Assembly: GCA_026119855.1 (NCBI GenBank)
Contig: JAOWBW010000180.1
Location: 868,001 to 932,000, forward strand
Length of the DNA stretch: 64,000 bases
Direction of reading: 5' to 3'
Origin: Campanula takesimana
Taxonomy: Eukaryota; Streptophyta; Magnoliopsida; Asterales; Campanulaceae
In this document: positions 9,860 to 22,520 of the stretch, piece after piece
Position numbering within the stretch: position 1 is the first letter of the stretch
How the letters are laid out: every line of letters starts with the position of its first letter
The notes under the pieces: model-generated
The model's database searches: none
What the model was told of the DNA's origin: nothing
What the model saw: only the letters and a program-made list of their open reading frames with translations
Made by a program: the position numbers and the translations under genes

Positions 9860-12343
9860 ATCTCCCACTTGCACTAGGCCCAATCAATCGCGTATTCAAT
9901 ACTCATTGAGCTAGCTATGATCTCCATCATAATTTCAAGAGAGCTTATATAGGATGATTATCCTTGTTATCATCATATGGAATATTGCATATTTTGACAT
10001 TTCCCATCTTAGACGATTTCTCGAATAAGATAGAAACGTCCGAGCATATGTTTAGATAAGACATTTGCCCCTTGGATTGCGCAATAACAATTATTGGCAC
10101 AATAAAGGTCCATTGAATTAGTGACACTAGAAACGATTTCTAGTTTACTAAATATTATCTTAATCCAAACAATTTTCTAGTTGCATCCCATGCCACTAGA
10201 TACTCAACCTTTTGTAGAATAGTAATGTTGTATTTAGAACTCTTCTAACACCATAATTAAACATAGACATGTATTTATACTACAATATTTATCTTTGTTG
10301 GTTTGTAAGAATGCATCTATGTAACTTATTACAAGATCATCTTTCATTTCATCAAAGATCAAGAATGTATCCTTTAGTTCCTTTTAAAAAAACATAAGGG
10401 TGTTTCTTATCTAGTGACTGTCACTAGGATCCGATTGGTATCATCTCATCATACTCCAAGTATATGAGACATCCGGTCTTAGCACATCAATATGGCTTAC
10501 ATGATAGATCCAATTGCCGAAGCATATGGAATCCTAATAATGTACTCTTGCTCATTAGTCTTCCAGTAAGACAAAATCTTGCAAAGATTAATGCCATTAG
10601 ACTTTTGCAAGTAACCTCTCCAAGAGTCTTGCATAGTGAACTTTTCACTATCTTATCTGTATTGGTACTTTTGACTTCAACCAATCAAACTTTTAGATTT
10701 ATTTCCATAAATCAGTCCAAGGATATAGGCGGCTTTATCTAAGTCTTTCATTTAGAAACTCTTTCAAAATGAATTATATATCAACCACATATATTAGACT
10801 AGGAACAATGTTATGCTCCTACTAAATTTATTGTAATCACAAGTCTCATCTTTGATGAATTCAAACTCTTTGAATACTACATCAAAATGAAAATTTCACT
10901 CCAAGTAGTTTGCTTCAATCCATCTCATGGATTTCTACAACTTGCATATTTGTTAGAATTTTATGGATTAATCAAAACTTTTAGGTTGTATCAAATACAT
11001 CCTAAAGTATGTTCCTGTTAAGGAATATAGTTTTAACATCCATTTGTCATATTTCATATCCGCAATATGAGGTCATGACAATTAAAATTCTAATAACATT
11101 AAGCATGACTACAGGTGATAAAGTTTCATCATAATCGTTATTATGAATTAACTTTTCTCAATTAGTCTTGCTTAATAAATATGCACCTTGCGATCCATGT
11201 CCGTTTTCTCCAAGAAAACTAATTTTCTATCATATGGTTTTTAAGCCTTAGGGTAGAACAATCAAGTTCGAAATTTGAGTATGATACATGGATTGTACTT
11301 TTAGATTTTATGACTCCAAGTCATTGATCTAAATCCGGAGCGGATTTTGCATCTTGATAGGTGATAAGTTAATCATTCTCAATGATATCTTCCTTATTAC
11401 TTTCTATTACAAGAAATCAATATTTCTTGTTATAGATAGTATCCTATCATATATACAAATAACTCGTGAATACTTGAACGAATTTCCACAACTCATTGTG
11501 AAACTTTGTTCAACGTTCATCTTAGGTTCTATGTCATTTTCTGGGTCTCGAACTCTTCGAGATACATTTTACTCCTACTAGTTCTTTAGAGATAAATGAT
11601 TTATCTAGAAAGTGCTATTTAGAGTAACAAACGATTTGTACTCTTTAAAGGGTGTACAATCAATATCATTAAGATATCACATAAAAATACATTAATTAGA
11701 TTTGGGTGTGCTTTTTGTCCAAGAAAACACTTTTCTGAAAAGCATCACATCACAAAACTTTATGAAAGACAAACCATGTTTTCTTTTATTCCATATCTAA
11801 TATGGCATCATGCGAACCTCCCTAGATGAAACTTAATTTAGTGTAAGCGCAGCTGTTTCCAGCACACAATTTAGAAGGTTAATTAAAGACCAGATTGACT
11901 TATTATGAGGCGAAAACAGCAGTTTGCAAACAATCTGCATGTTTTTGTAAACAGGGGCTGTACGGCTCATTACTTGGCGTACGCCTAAATTGCAGCCGTA
12001 CGGTTGTTGTTTTCAGATTCTGTTTTTTTTATTGTGCAGACTTTCTACAGAATTCTTCATCAAGTCCATGGTTCAAATATTTATTACCTTGATCACATCA
12101 GAGTACATCAATACTTTTTCCATGAGTTATCAAAATCTTTTCTAGCATTATTACTTTAATGAACTACATACATCAATATGTATTAGTTCAAAAGAGTACT
12201 TCCTTTTACTACTATTAGTAAGAGGTGTCTTGATCAATTTCCAAGATTCACATATATCACATGATTTGAAATCATGTGAATTTAAAAGTCCGTCCCATGA
12301 AATTTTAGATATGCGCTTCTTATTATTTGTTTGAGACTTCAAT
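9860..12343 (-). pseudogene. Decayed Copia-A pol: RNase H, RT, integrase
   Basis: Ty1/copia internal region read on the minus strand, with no long ORF left. From left to right it aligns by eye with Copia-C: RNase H (about 9990-10480), RT C-terminal part (about 10480-11130), linker (11230-11580), then integrase N-terminal part. A fragment at 12151-12342 keeps KRISK...GLL..HDFKSCDICES, matching the Copia-B segment around DGLLGSNDFESYETCESC. The integrase core is replaced by unrelated noncoding sequence near 11830-12110 that carries a GTAC triplet. Stops and indels throughout make it the oldest layer here. LINE-1 interrupts it. Confidence 0.8.
11956..12004. repeat. GTAC palindrome triplet inside Copia-A
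   Basis: The units are GCTGTACGGC (11957), the perfect palindrome GGCGTACGCC (11976-11985) and GCCGTACGG (11994), spaced about 18-19 bp. They lie in a roughly 270-bp noncoding stretch where integrase coding sequence is expected. The 11-mer GTACGGCTCAT at 11960 is also in the Tat-3 LTR at 63531. Confidence 0.65.
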
Positions 12344-12359
12344 GCTTCAAGAATGTAAC

Positions 12360-15300
12360 AGTGAGAAGAATAAAGCCACAGTGAGAAGAATAAAGCGTTT
12401 ATTTCGCTCTTATGGGGTGTCTTTAATGGCTATTTATGAACCGAAAGCTGGAAGCTCATATTTGGAATCTCTCATTAGGAAGGTGGGATGTGAAGATGGT
12501 ATGGCTAATGTTAGTAACAGAGTTTGGGTTATTTGGAAGCACGGGCTGAAAGCTACTGTGATTCACGATTCTTGCCAAGCATTAACGTTACAAATTTCCC
12601 ATCCTTTATGGAATGAAGCTGTCTGGGTAAACTTTGTTCATGCTAGTTGTAATAGATTATCTCGAATCGAATTGTGGGAGGATTTGATGGCTATTAGTGA
12701 GGTAGATTTTCCTTGGATGGTGGTTGGTGACTTTAATTGTGTTTTAGACCAGTCCGAAAAGGTGGGGGGGAGACCGATAAATACAATGGCTGTTACTGAA
12801 TTCTCCGATATGATTCAATATGCTACTCTTATGGATGCTGGCTATGAAGGCAATAAGGTTACTTGGTCGAATAAGAGAATGGGTCAAAGAGCAATTTATC
12901 AACGGCTGGATCGAGCTTTATATAATGAAAAATGGTTGAATTTATTTCATTCTACTCGGGTAACTCACATTGCAAGGTTATATTCTGATCATGCTCCTCT
13001 TGTCATTAATGTGCACCTTGAGGCTGACTTTAAAAAGGGATCTTTTCGTTTTCTAAATGTATGGTTAAAGCATAACTCCTTCTCTGACCTTGTCAAAGGT
13101 TCTTGGTCGGGTACAATGGACGGTTGGCCTATGGTTTGCTTTGCTAAGAAGCTTGGGAGATTCCAGAAATGTATTGCTGAATGGAACAAAAATGTCTATG
13201 GTAGAGTTGTGCAACAAATAAAGAATGCAGAAGATGAAGTTCTTTTTCGTGAGTCCCAACACCAACTTCTTGGGGATGAAGAATCTAGGGATGCTCTTAG
13301 TCTTGCTCAAGCTCAGCTAATTTCCAAACTGAAAATAGAAGAGAACTTATGGGCACAAAAGGATAATTTACGTTGGCTAAAAGAAGGGGACCGTAATACC
13401 AATTTTTTTCACGCTATTGTTAAGAAAAGGAGGCAGCGGTTATTTATTCACATAATTAAGAATAGACAAGGCGCATGGATTTTGGAGAAAAGTGGCATTC
13501 AAGAAGAGGCCATTGGGTTTTATTCGGAGCAGCTCCAAGGAGAATGTGAGATCCCCTCTAATGATTATATGTTCCTTATTCCAAGGCTTATTACGGATGA
13601 TGATAATAATATGCTAACAGCAATCCCAACCGAAGAAGAAGTTAAAGAGGTTGTTTTCTCTATGAATGGCCAAAGCGCTGCTGGTATGGATGGTTTTACC
13701 GAGGAATTTTATAAGGGTTGCTGGGATATTATCAAGGGTGATTTGGTCCGAGCTATTGGTGATTTCTTTTCGGGGTTTTCTATGCCAAGAACCTGGACAA
13801 GTACCCTAATTGTTACTATTCCGAAGGTTGAATCCCCTTCCTCTTTCTCTGATCTTCGCCCTATTAGTCTTTGTAACTTCTGCAACAAAGTGGTAACTAA
13901 ACTTATCACTTGCCGGTTAGCCCCTATACTTCCTCGTATTATTTCTGATCAACAAAGCGGATTTGTTCAAGGCTGACTTATTCATGAGAACGTTCTTTCA
14001 GCTCAGGAAGTGTTACAATCGATTAATAAAAAGGTTCGAGGTTCGAATGTGGCTCTCAAGCTGGATATGGCGAAAGCGTATGATAGACTATCTTGGTTTG
14101 GTCTTCTCAAGGTTTTGAGACATTTTGGATTTAATGAGATTTGGGTTGATCTGATCTATAGATGCATATCGAATAGTTGGTTTTCTGTCCTTGTTAGCGG
14201 GGAGAGTTGTGGTTTTTTTCACTCTACGAGGGGTCTTCGTCAAGGTGATCCTTTATCTCCCTACTTATTCATTATTGCTGCTAAAATGATGAGCCGGGGT
14301 CTTAATCATCTTCACACTGTGTTCCCTCATTATAGATATCGTATACATTTGGGCGCTCCCATGATCTCTCACTTAGCTTATGCTGACGATGTGTTAATCT
14401 TCTGTAATGGATCGAAAAATTCTTTAGAAAGTCACTTGAAATATCTTGAGTGGTATCAAAAGTTCTCGGGGCAGCTTGTTAACATTCACAAATCTTGTTT
14501 TATTATGGGAAAGAATAGAGATCGGGATGAAGCCATTGAAACTATTACAAGTTTTGTGAAGCAAGAGTTGCCTCTTAAGTATTTGGGTTGCCCTCTCTAC
14601 ACGGGTAGAAAGAAAATCAGCCTCTTTTCTCCTCTTATTCATAAAATGGAAAATCGCCTTGCCTCTTGGAAAGGGAAGATTCTTTCGTTTGGTGCTAAAT
14701 TGACTTTAATTAAGTCATGCCTTGCTGCAATTCCTCTTTACTATATATCCTTGATTGCTTCCCTAAAGGTGTAATTAAGGCTATGGAGCGAATTATTGTG
14801 CGATTTTTTTGGAGCGGTAATGATGTTGAGAAAAAATGTCATTGGCTTTGTTGGAAGAAAATGTGCTGGCCTATTGAAGAAGGTGGTTTGGGTTTACGGA
14901 AATTTGAAGATATGTCGATGGCTTTTGCTATGAAGCTTTGGTGGCGCTTACGTACGAATGAATCCTTATGGACTTCTCTTATGCTTGCTAAATATTACAG
15001 AAATATCCACCCAATTGATGCTACGAATACTACTTATGATTCTCATATTTGGAAAAGAATGATTGAAGCTAAAGGGTTGGTGGAGGATCATCTTGCTTGG
15101 CGTGTTGGTAGGGGATCTATTACTATTCATGAGAGATGGATGGAAGGAAATATAGGCCCCATTCCTTTTGAGCATGTAGCGATTGCTTCTTTATTTGCCA
15201 ATGGTGCACCACGGGTTAATCACATTAGAGAGGTTTATGGAGAACATCTTTTAAATCTCATTCATGCTCATTCCATTTCCATTTCTAACAAGCCAGATAC

Positions 15301-16290
15301 TCCTATTTGGTTACCATCTACATCTGGTAAGTTCTCTATTAATTCGGCCTGGAAGGAATATCGTTCTAGTAGGGTACGATCGGCCATATTCTCTTTTTGC
15401 TGGAATAAGTTCATTCCATTGAAGATTTCTGTTTTTCTTTGGCGTGCTTTGCATAATGGTCTTCTAACTTATGATAGAATTCGGTCTAAAGGGATTCATC
15501 TTGCTTCGAAATGTAATTGTTGTATGGCAGCCAAGGAGGAATCTGTTGGGCATATCTTAGTTCATGGGGAAGTTGGTTCAAGAGTTTGGGCTTTTTTTGG
15601 TGCTTTATGTGGTATCCGATTGTCTTTGGGTAACCTAAGTCAAGCTCTCATCTGTTGGTGGCAAGGCTCATCAAATTCGCATTCTAGTGTTACTAAATGG
15701 ATTTCTAATCTTGTTTCGGCATTAATCCTGTGGGAAGTTTGGTGTGCTAGAAACAAGAGCAGATTTGAAGGGACTCACATGCATCCCGAGGAGATCATCC
15801 ATAAGGTTTGTAATCTAGTCTCTAATATTGCCTCTTCCTTTTCTCTTTCATTTTCGAGTGGATTTGGGGATAAAAATATGTTAGAGTGGTTTCGGCTGAA
15901 GCCTAAGAGCTATATATCCCCCAAGATCAGATTAGTGGTTTGGCAATTCCCTAATATTGATGAAGTTAAAATTAATACCGATGGAGTATCTAGGGGCAAT
16001 CCGGGCATTGCCTCAGGTGGTGGCATCATTAGAGATCATAATGGGGATTTTATTTATGGTTTTTCGCATTTCTATGGAGTTCAATCCAATATGATGGCGG
16101 AGGCTATGGAAGCAAGAGATGGTCTTATTTCCGCTTTAGATCGAGGCTTTCATCGGGTTTGGTTGGAAGTGGATTCCCAGGTCTTAATGCGCATTGTTAT
16201 TCGGGAATACCATATACCATGGGCTATCTGGTATGTCATTTCGCATATTCACCGCTTAATGGATCAAATGGAGGTTCGGATTACTCATAT
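12360..16290 (+). pseudogene. LINE-1 ORF2: endonuclease, RT, zinc region, RNase H
   Basis: Encodes the enzyme that nicks target DNA and reverse-transcribes LINE RNA in place. Domains in order: partial APE endonuclease (WMVVGDFNCVLD near 12715, YSDHAPLV near 12980); reverse transcriptase (SAAGMDGFTEEFYK near 13677, LRPISLCN, KLDMAKAYDRLSW near 14058, catalytic YADD near 14380); a zinc-binding C-terminal region (CNCCMAAKEESVGHILVHGE, His and Cys partly lost); and an RNase H start (INTDGVSRGNPG near 15972). There is a TGA at 13974 after GFVQG where the family usually has Arg, and a frameshift near 14750. The frame is then cut by Gypsy-1 at 16290 within RNase H and resumes at 27957. Confidence 0.92.
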
Positions 16291-16635
16291 TGTCACGACC
16301 CGAAACCTAGGCTCTATTTTATTAGTAATTAAATGATTTTTATTTAATTATTTGCTTATTTATTTATTTAAATTATTATTTATTTAAATAATTATGTGTG
16401 CAATTTATGTGTTATAATAATTGCCTAGCATTTTTTGGGTCATTTGTGCTTGTGTGGTATTGTTGGGTCTTAATCGTTAGTAGGGAGTGTAGCATTTGTG
16501 TTAGTAGAAGGGGAGGGGCCTAGATGTAACATTTCGAAATAATTTTCCCCTACTCCCCTCTTCTCCCTCACTTCTCCCTCACTCTCACCATTTTCCCAGC
16601 TCAATCTCTCTCTCTCTCTCTCTCTCTCTCCAAAG

Positions 16636-18068
16636 GTAAGCATTTTCTTTATCTTTCCTTCTCTCTTCATTTTCTTCATCTTCTTCTCATAATCTCTCAT
16701 TTCTTAAAACATGAACCTTGTTTAGATCGTCGATAGGATCGCGTAGAATCAAAAAGAATTGAATTCCGTCAACTTTGAGAAAATTCATGTAAGTTGCTTT
16801 TCCCCTATTTTGATGATAAAATGTTCATATCATGTTTCTACAATGCTTTATTTGCTATATTTGAAGTTTGGGTGAGTTTGGAATTGATTTGGAATTTATT
16901 TGAGTTTGTGGTAAAAAATGGTGATTTTTATGAAAATTGGGTAAATCTTGGTTTGAGGTTGATGAAGGTTGTTGTTTGTGCTTCCCTTAAGCTTAGTTGT
17001 TGTTTGGGTTCAGTTTTGAACTTTTGCTAAGAGTAGAATTTGGGACATTTCGATTTGGGTATGAAATTTGGTTGAAAATGGTGGAAATGGCCTTAAACCC
17101 AGCTGGGAATTATTCCCAGCCCGTAGACCAGGCGCCCGCCTTCCCTTGCCCAGGCGCCCGCCTATTCCCACTTTTTCTAACGCCTGACCTTCTGTCAATT
17201 CAAGCGCGCGCCTGCCTATGCCCAGGCGCCCGCCCGCCCCCTGTTCCAGGAATTTGACCTTTTTGCTTGGTTTAGGACTTAGCGCCTAAATAGTTTAAGT
17301 TTATTTCTTCCAATTAACTTAAGATAACACCGTGGAACACTTTATTGTGTGTATTTGATTCGTTTGTGAATAAATATGATGTGAAATTTATTTAAGTACC
17401 GTTTTGGTAATGTTGGGCATCTTTGATGTGCGGTTTGGATTGGTTTACCTTTGTAGTAATTTAATTGGAACGGTTCCCTACTTTGGAACCTTAAGTTGTT
17501 TATTAATGCTAAATTATTATTACTTAGCATTTATTTGGAAGCCCAGCTGGCATATTTGTTGCATCGGGCGATGGGAAGGATTATAATGGCAAAGCCAAGT
17601 CCATTATAATGTTGACCATTGTTTTGCCCTTACTATACCCCCTTTTCCAGATTGGCCTTGGAAGGGTTAAGTTAGCTTCCTTTGTGAATGTATCTAGCTA
17701 TGGGGCATGACTTTGTGTCATGGTCCTTGTCCCTTGTGACACTTCTTTATGGTTATTGGTTCCGGTACCGGGGTTTTCTCTTCGGCTTTCATGCTATTAT
17801 GAAGATGATGATTTGTTGATTATTGAAGCTGCGCAGCGATCCTTTATTTGGATGTTCCGGTTTGGAAAACCTTGGCTATATCCTTTGTTATGTGTTTAAT
17901 TCCGTTGCTATCTGTTAAGTGATAAATGCTATATGCTATGTGATATTTATTATTGCTCATTGTATATTGCATCATAGCATGTCATGTAGTTGCATTAGTA
18001 ACTTATTGAGATTTATCTCACCCCCTTTTCTTTTATCTTTGTCTTTCCTTAACCCCCCCCCCCCCCAG
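16636..18068 (+). other. Predicted two-intron leader inside the Gypsy-1 LTR
   Basis: AAAG|GTAAGC at 16636 and a pyrimidine-rich tract with CTTAAAAC and TTGTTTAG ending at 16725 would define a 90-nt intron. A 63-nt exon (16726-16788) follows, then CAT|GTAAGTTG at 16789 opens a second intron ending at the C-run CCCAG at 18068. The same signals and the same 63-nt spacing occur in the Gypsy-1 3' LTR (23473-23535), Solo-1 (24348-24410), Solo-2 (29194-29256) and the Gypsy-2 3' LTR (43851-43913), and as 66 nt in the Gypsy-2 5' LTR. The cassette has stops in all frames, so it would be an untranslated exon. Confidence 0.6.
17102..17245. repeat. GCGCCCGCC array, Gypsy-1 LTR
   Basis: Four units: GGCGCCCGCC (GCGCCCGCC from 17132 and 17154), GCGCGCGCCTGCC (17204) and GGCGCCCGCCCGCC (17226 for the core). 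Offsets are about 22, 50 and 22 bp. A perfect 8-bp stem-loop, GCTGGGAA/TTCCCAGC (17102-17120), precedes them and TTCCAGGAATT follows. Confidence 0.8.
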
Positions 18069-18415
18069 GTGCTAAGGAATAGTCTCGCTGATCACGAGAA
18101 AGAGGACGTCGAGTGTGGATCCATTCTTTTGGGGAAGGTTGATATAGGTTGGTTTACATTATGTAAATGTGTAACCATTTTGGGGTATGTGTACCAACAT
18201 TGACGTCATTTGGATTTGTGTATTTTGTAACTTTGGTGTATAAACTTATGGGGTTTATACTAGTTTCACCTTGTTATTCAAATGACTTGTAAAACTTGGG
18301 ATCATCACCTTTTGGTATCAAATGAAATTTTTAACTTCAGTATTTCTCAGTTTTGGTTTTAGAGTCGACGTCCAGCTCGCGGTCTCGGGCCCGCGGGGTC
18401 CGGGGTCGCGACAGT

Positions 18416-18428
18416 TGGTATCAGAGCT
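18416..18428 (+). other. Gypsy-1 primer-binding site
   Basis: TGGTATCAGAGCT begins two bases after the LTR. It matches the initiator tRNA-Met 3' end used by most plant copia and many gypsy elements. Confidence 0.88.
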
Positions 18429-18525
18429 ATGGCATTAGCTCTAAGTATAAGTCTAGGTGGATTAGTATGACCTAGGTGGGTAGTAGTGTGCGGAGTGATT
18501 AACGGTTGATGTTTTATGCAGGTAA

Positions 18526-19476
18526 TTGTTCTCAATGTCTGGAAGAAGAAACAGAGGAGGTACTAGTGGGGCACAGAATCAGAATGATACAAGGGAAGAA
18601 GCCCGTGCCATGTTTCAAGGCATGTTTGAGGCGGCCATGAAGGCCATACATGATCAAGGTCCGAGGGTAGAACAAGCACCACCCCGCTATGGATTGGAGC
18701 AATTTCTGAAGTTGAAACCGGTTGAATTCAATGGGGAGCCCGATGTAAGGAAGGCTGAGTTTTGGATTGAGTCGATGGAGAAGATTTATGATGTATTTGG
18801 GTGTTCGGATGAGGACAAGGTCCGGTTTGCGGCTTACAAGCTTGTGGGAGCCGCCGAGCATTGGTGGAAAGGTGTTAAAGCTACTTGGGATGATACTCAC
18901 ATGGTGTATGCGTGGGAGTTGTTTGTGCGCAAATTCAAGGAGCATTTCATTCCGGTTGTTGATCAAAACCGAAAGGAGATCGAGATACTCAACCTAGAGC
19001 AAGGTGTGTTGTCTATAGCACAATACTCGGCTAAGTTCATAGAATTAGCCCGGTATTGCGACTATTTGGTGAGGACCGAGGAACAAAAAGCTATGAGATT
19101 TATTCGGGGATTGAAGACCTCCATCCGTACTCAACTGATTGCCCAACAGATTGTGACTTTCCAAGATGCGGTGGACCGAGCCTACTTAATAGAGCAAGAT
19201 ATTGGGGAGCATAAAAGGAAGACCGAGGTGGCCAACCTGAGTAAGCAAGGAGCACAAGGCAAGCCACAACACCTTTCCAACAACCGAGGTAACCCAGGAG
19301 CATCATCTCAGTTTAAGGGGCAAACCACACCAAGGAATCCGGGTACTACTCCGGGGATTCAGAATAGGAAGCCTTGTACCTTTTGTCAAAAGGTAGGCCA
19401 TGCGGAGGATAGGTGTTGGAAAAAGCAAGGCAAGTGTACCAATTGTGGTGAAATGGGGCACTTTGCGAGAGATTGA
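18526..19476 (+). pseudogene. Gypsy-1 gag
   Basis: Capsid/nucleocapsid protein of a chromovirus, which packages element RNA into cytoplasmic particles. The retrotransposon-gag core is clear: PPRYGLEQFLKLKP, the AAYKLVGAAEHWWK region, then a segment around LFVRKFKEHFIP. At the C-terminus are two zinc knuckles: CTFCQKVGHAEDRC is complete, and CTNCGEMGHFARD loses its last Cys because TGA (19474) replaces it; Gypsy-2 has Cys there. Start at 18526 or, more likely, MSGRRNRGG at 18535. The frame stays readable after the stop into the protease region, so one substitution ends it. Gypsy-2 at 40576 is a close relative. Confidence 0.92.
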
Positions 19477-19845
19477 ACGAGGCACCGAGGACAGTCATCC
19501 GGGCCTGGGGTTGGTACTAGTCAGGGTCAGAAAAGGGATGCCGCTGGGAAGCCCAAAGTTCAAGGGAAGGTTTATGCCATGAATCAACAACAAGCTACCG
19601 ATGATCCATCCGTTATTGGAGGTATTGTGTCTGTGTCTAATGTGAGCGCACGAGCGTTAGTAGATCCAGGATCATCTCATTCATACATTTCTATGCAATT
19701 TGCTTCCATGTTAAATGCTGCATTCGAGTCCTTACCGTACGTGCTAGAGGTGTCGACCCCTATAGGAGAATGCTTGATTTCTGATCGAGTCTTTCGTGCT
19801 TGTGATGTGGTTATTTGTGGTCGAGTCCTTTGTGCGGATTTGTAG
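19477..19845 (+). pseudogene. Gypsy-1 protease region
   Basis: Aspartic protease segment that would cut Gag-Pol. It is in frame with gag after the 19474 stop. It contains ARALVDPGSSHSYIS (near 19648), where the expected D-S/T-G catalytic triad reads D-P-G. The reading then breaks by frameshift near 19830-19845; the downstream IQDFDVILGMDWL part continues in another frame from about 19815. Catalytically dead if expressed. Confidence 0.8.
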
Positions 19846-20624
19846 TTCTTCCTATCCAAGACTTTGATGTCATATTGGGTATGGATTGGTTGAGCAAGTT
19901 TTATGTTTCCGTTGATTGCCGTAAGAAAACTGTTACTTTTTCTATTCCCGATGTGCCTAAATTTGTGTTTGAGGCTAGTCCTCTGAGTAGAAGGGTTCGC
20001 TTAATTTCTTTTATAAAAGCGAGAAAATTATTGCATAGTGGTTGTGAGGGGTATTTGGCTAGTGTTCTTGATACTAGGAAAGAATCCCCTAGTTTTGATA
20101 GTGTTCGGGTAGTCCGGGAATTTCCCGATGTTTTCTCTACCGAGTATGATATGCCTCCCGATCGTGAGATTGAGTTTTGTATAGACCTTTTGCCGGGTAC
20201 GGCTCCGATTTCGAAAGCACCTTATAGGTTGGCTCCCGCCGAGTTGAAGGAATTGAAGGTTCAATTGCAAGAGTTGCTTGATCGAGGGTTTATCCGCCCT
20301 AGTGTTTCCCCGTGGGGAGCACCGGTTTTGTTCGTGCGGAAGAAAGATGGTTCGTTGAGATTGTGTATAGATTACCGGAAGTTGAATCAGGTTACGGTGA
20401 AGAACAAGTATCCTCTGCCTCATATTGATGATTTGTTTGATCAGCTTCAAGGGTCCGTGGTTTTCTCTAAACTTGATTTGAGGAGTGGGTACCATCAGTT
20501 GAAGGTTCGATCGGAGGATATTCCGAAGACTGCTTTTCGCACTCGGTATGGTCATTATGAGTTCTTGGTTATGCCGTTTGGGTTGACTAACGCGCCGGCA
20601 GTGTTTATGGATTTGATGAACTGA
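19815..20624 (+). pseudogene. Gypsy-1 pol: protease end and N-terminal RT
   Basis: Continues pol after the frameshift. DVILGMDWLSKFYVSVDC is the protease C-terminal part. Reverse transcriptase follows: YRLAPAELKELK, GFIRPSVSPWGAPVLFV, DYRKLNQVTVKNKYPLP, KLDLRSGYHQLKV and FLVMPFGLTNAPAVF. It ends at a TGA (20622) after DLMN, where related elements have Arg, so probably CGA to TGA. The catalytic IDD lies just beyond at about 20664, so the enzyme is truncated before its active site. Confidence 0.93.
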
Positions 20625-22520
20625 GTTTTCCATCCTTATCTTGATTCGTTCGTGGTAGTCTTCATCGACGACATTCTTGTTTATTCGAAATCTCGAGAGG
20701 AGCATGAACAACATTTGAGGACAGTTTTATCCGTTCTTGCGAGGGAGAAATTATTTGCGAAGTTTAGTAAATGCGAATTTTGGCTCGAGAAGGTGTCATT
20801 TCTGGGTCATGTGATTTCTAAAGACGGGATTTCGGTGGATCCTTCAAAGATTGAAGCCATAGTGGATTGGAAGAGACCCGAATCAGTGACAGAGATTAGA
20901 AGCTTTCTTGGTTTAGCCGGGTATTACAGAAGATTTATAGAAGGGTTTTCGAGGATCGCTACTCCGATGACGCAGTTGACCCGGAAGAATGTCCCGTTTG
21001 TATGGACTGAGAAATGTGACAAGAGTTTCGAGGAATTGAAGAAGAGGTTGACTACCGCACCGATCTTGACTTTGCCTAATGGGAGCGATGGTCTAGTGAT
21101 TTACAGTGATGCTTCGAAAGAGGGTTTGGGTAGTGTGTTGATGCAGAATGGGAAAGTGATTGCGTATGATTCAAGAAAGTTGAGCCCGAGTGAACAGAAT
21201 TACCCGACTCATGATATGGAGTTAGCGGCTATTGTATTTGCGTTGCACAAATGGAAGCACTACCTTTACGGGGCGAAGTTCGAAATTTTTACCGATCACA
21301 AGAGTTTGAAGTACCTTTTCTCCCAGAAAGAGTTGAACAACCGACAGCGCCGATGGATGGAATTGTTGAAGGATTATGATTGTACGATTTCTTATCACCC
21401 GGGGAAGGCAAATGTGGTAGCCGATGCGATTAGTAGAAAATCTTATGTGGCTTCGATGATGGTTCGAGAGTGGAAAATGCTTGAGGATGTTCGAGATTGG
21501 TCTCCTCGTGAATCGAGACATGGGGCTATTTTTGCGAATATTAGGGTGTCTCCGACCCTAATTCAAAGGATAAAGGAAGTTCAGAAAGAGGATCCCGAGT
21601 TGGTGAAGATAATAGGTAAATTGAAGGAAAAGAATTTCGAGGATTTTTCTGTTAGCCCGATTGGAGTGTTGACTTTCCGTGGTCGTTTGTGTGTTCCGGA
21701 TGTTGATGGAATTAAGCAGAGAGTTCTTGATGAGGGCCACAAATCGAGGTATACTATTCATCCAGGTAGTACAAAGATGTATCTGGATTTGAAGCAACAA
21801 TTTTGGTGGATTAATATGAAGTGGGAAATAGCGGAGTATGTTTCGAAGTGTCTAACTTGTCAGCAGGTCAAAGCCGAGCATCAGAGACCCGCGGGACTAC
21901 TTCAGCCGTTAGAGATTCCCGAGTGGAAATGGGAGCATGTGACTATCGATTTCGTTACGGGACTACCTCGTACCCGTAGGAAGTATGACAGTGTTTGGGT
22001 AATAGTGGATAGATTGACCAAGAGTGCCCATTTCTTGCCTATTGACATCAGATATTCGATGGAGAAGCTTGCGACCCTTTACATTGATGAGATTGTTAGA
22101 TTGCATGGGGTTCCGGTTAGCATTGTGTCAGATCGAGACCCGAGGTTTACTTCTAGATTCTGGAAGGCGTTTCAGGAAGCTTTGGGTACAGATTTGCGAT
22201 TCAGTACAGCTTTTCATCCTCAGACCGACGGTCAATCCGAGAGGACTATTCAGATTTTGGAGGATATGTTGCGAGCTTGTTCGATAGACTTTTCCGATTC
22301 TTGGGATTCGCACCTACCGTTAGTGGAATTCTCTTACAACAACAGTTATCAGGCTAGTATCGAGATGGCACCGTTTGAGGCCTTGTATGGAAGGAAATGT
22401 AGATCGCCTATTTGTTGGGATGAGGTCAGTGAAGCGAAAGTTTTGGGTATCGATTTGCTTCGGGATTCAGTTGGAAAAGTCAAAGTTATCCGGGATAGAT
22501 TGAAAACAGCCCAGAGTTGA
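20625..22520 (+). pseudogene. Gypsy-1 pol: RT palm, RNase H, integrase
   Basis: In frame with the previous segment. RT catalytic motif FIDDILVYS at 20661; connection KRPESVTEIRSFLGLAGYYRRF; RNase H with YSDASKEGLGSVL (21102), ELAAIVFALHKWKHYLYG and FTDHKSLKYLF; the PGKANVVADAISRK junction; integrase zinc finger with HPG..., WW and CLTCQQVKAEH; and catalytic core DDE with TIDFVTGLPRTRR, SDRDPRFTSRFWK and GQSERTIQILEDMLR. It ends at a TGA (22518) after AQS where Arg is expected. This is the longest clean pol stretch in the window, 622 codons from its first ATG at 20652. Confidence 0.95.

Larger units (their letters stand above)
16291..18413 (+). repeat. Gypsy-1 5' LTR
   Basis: TGTCACGACC...GGTCGCGACA, 2123 bp. 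Landmarks: an AT-rich start with a TATAATAA-type box near 16414; a TC microsatellite (16605-16630); a 63-nt cassette between splice-like sites; a GC-rich palindrome array (17102-17245); a C-run acceptor near 18050-18068; and a GGTCTCGGGCCCGCGG-rich end. Confidence 0.95.

Noticed and set aside
16470..16700. Glu/Lys/Arg-rich 76-aa minus ORF
   Set aside because: Translation of the TC microsatellite and flanking pyrimidine tract.
16726..16788. 63-nt cassette as a coding mini-exon
   Set aside because: Its length is a multiple of three, but all three frames contain stops.
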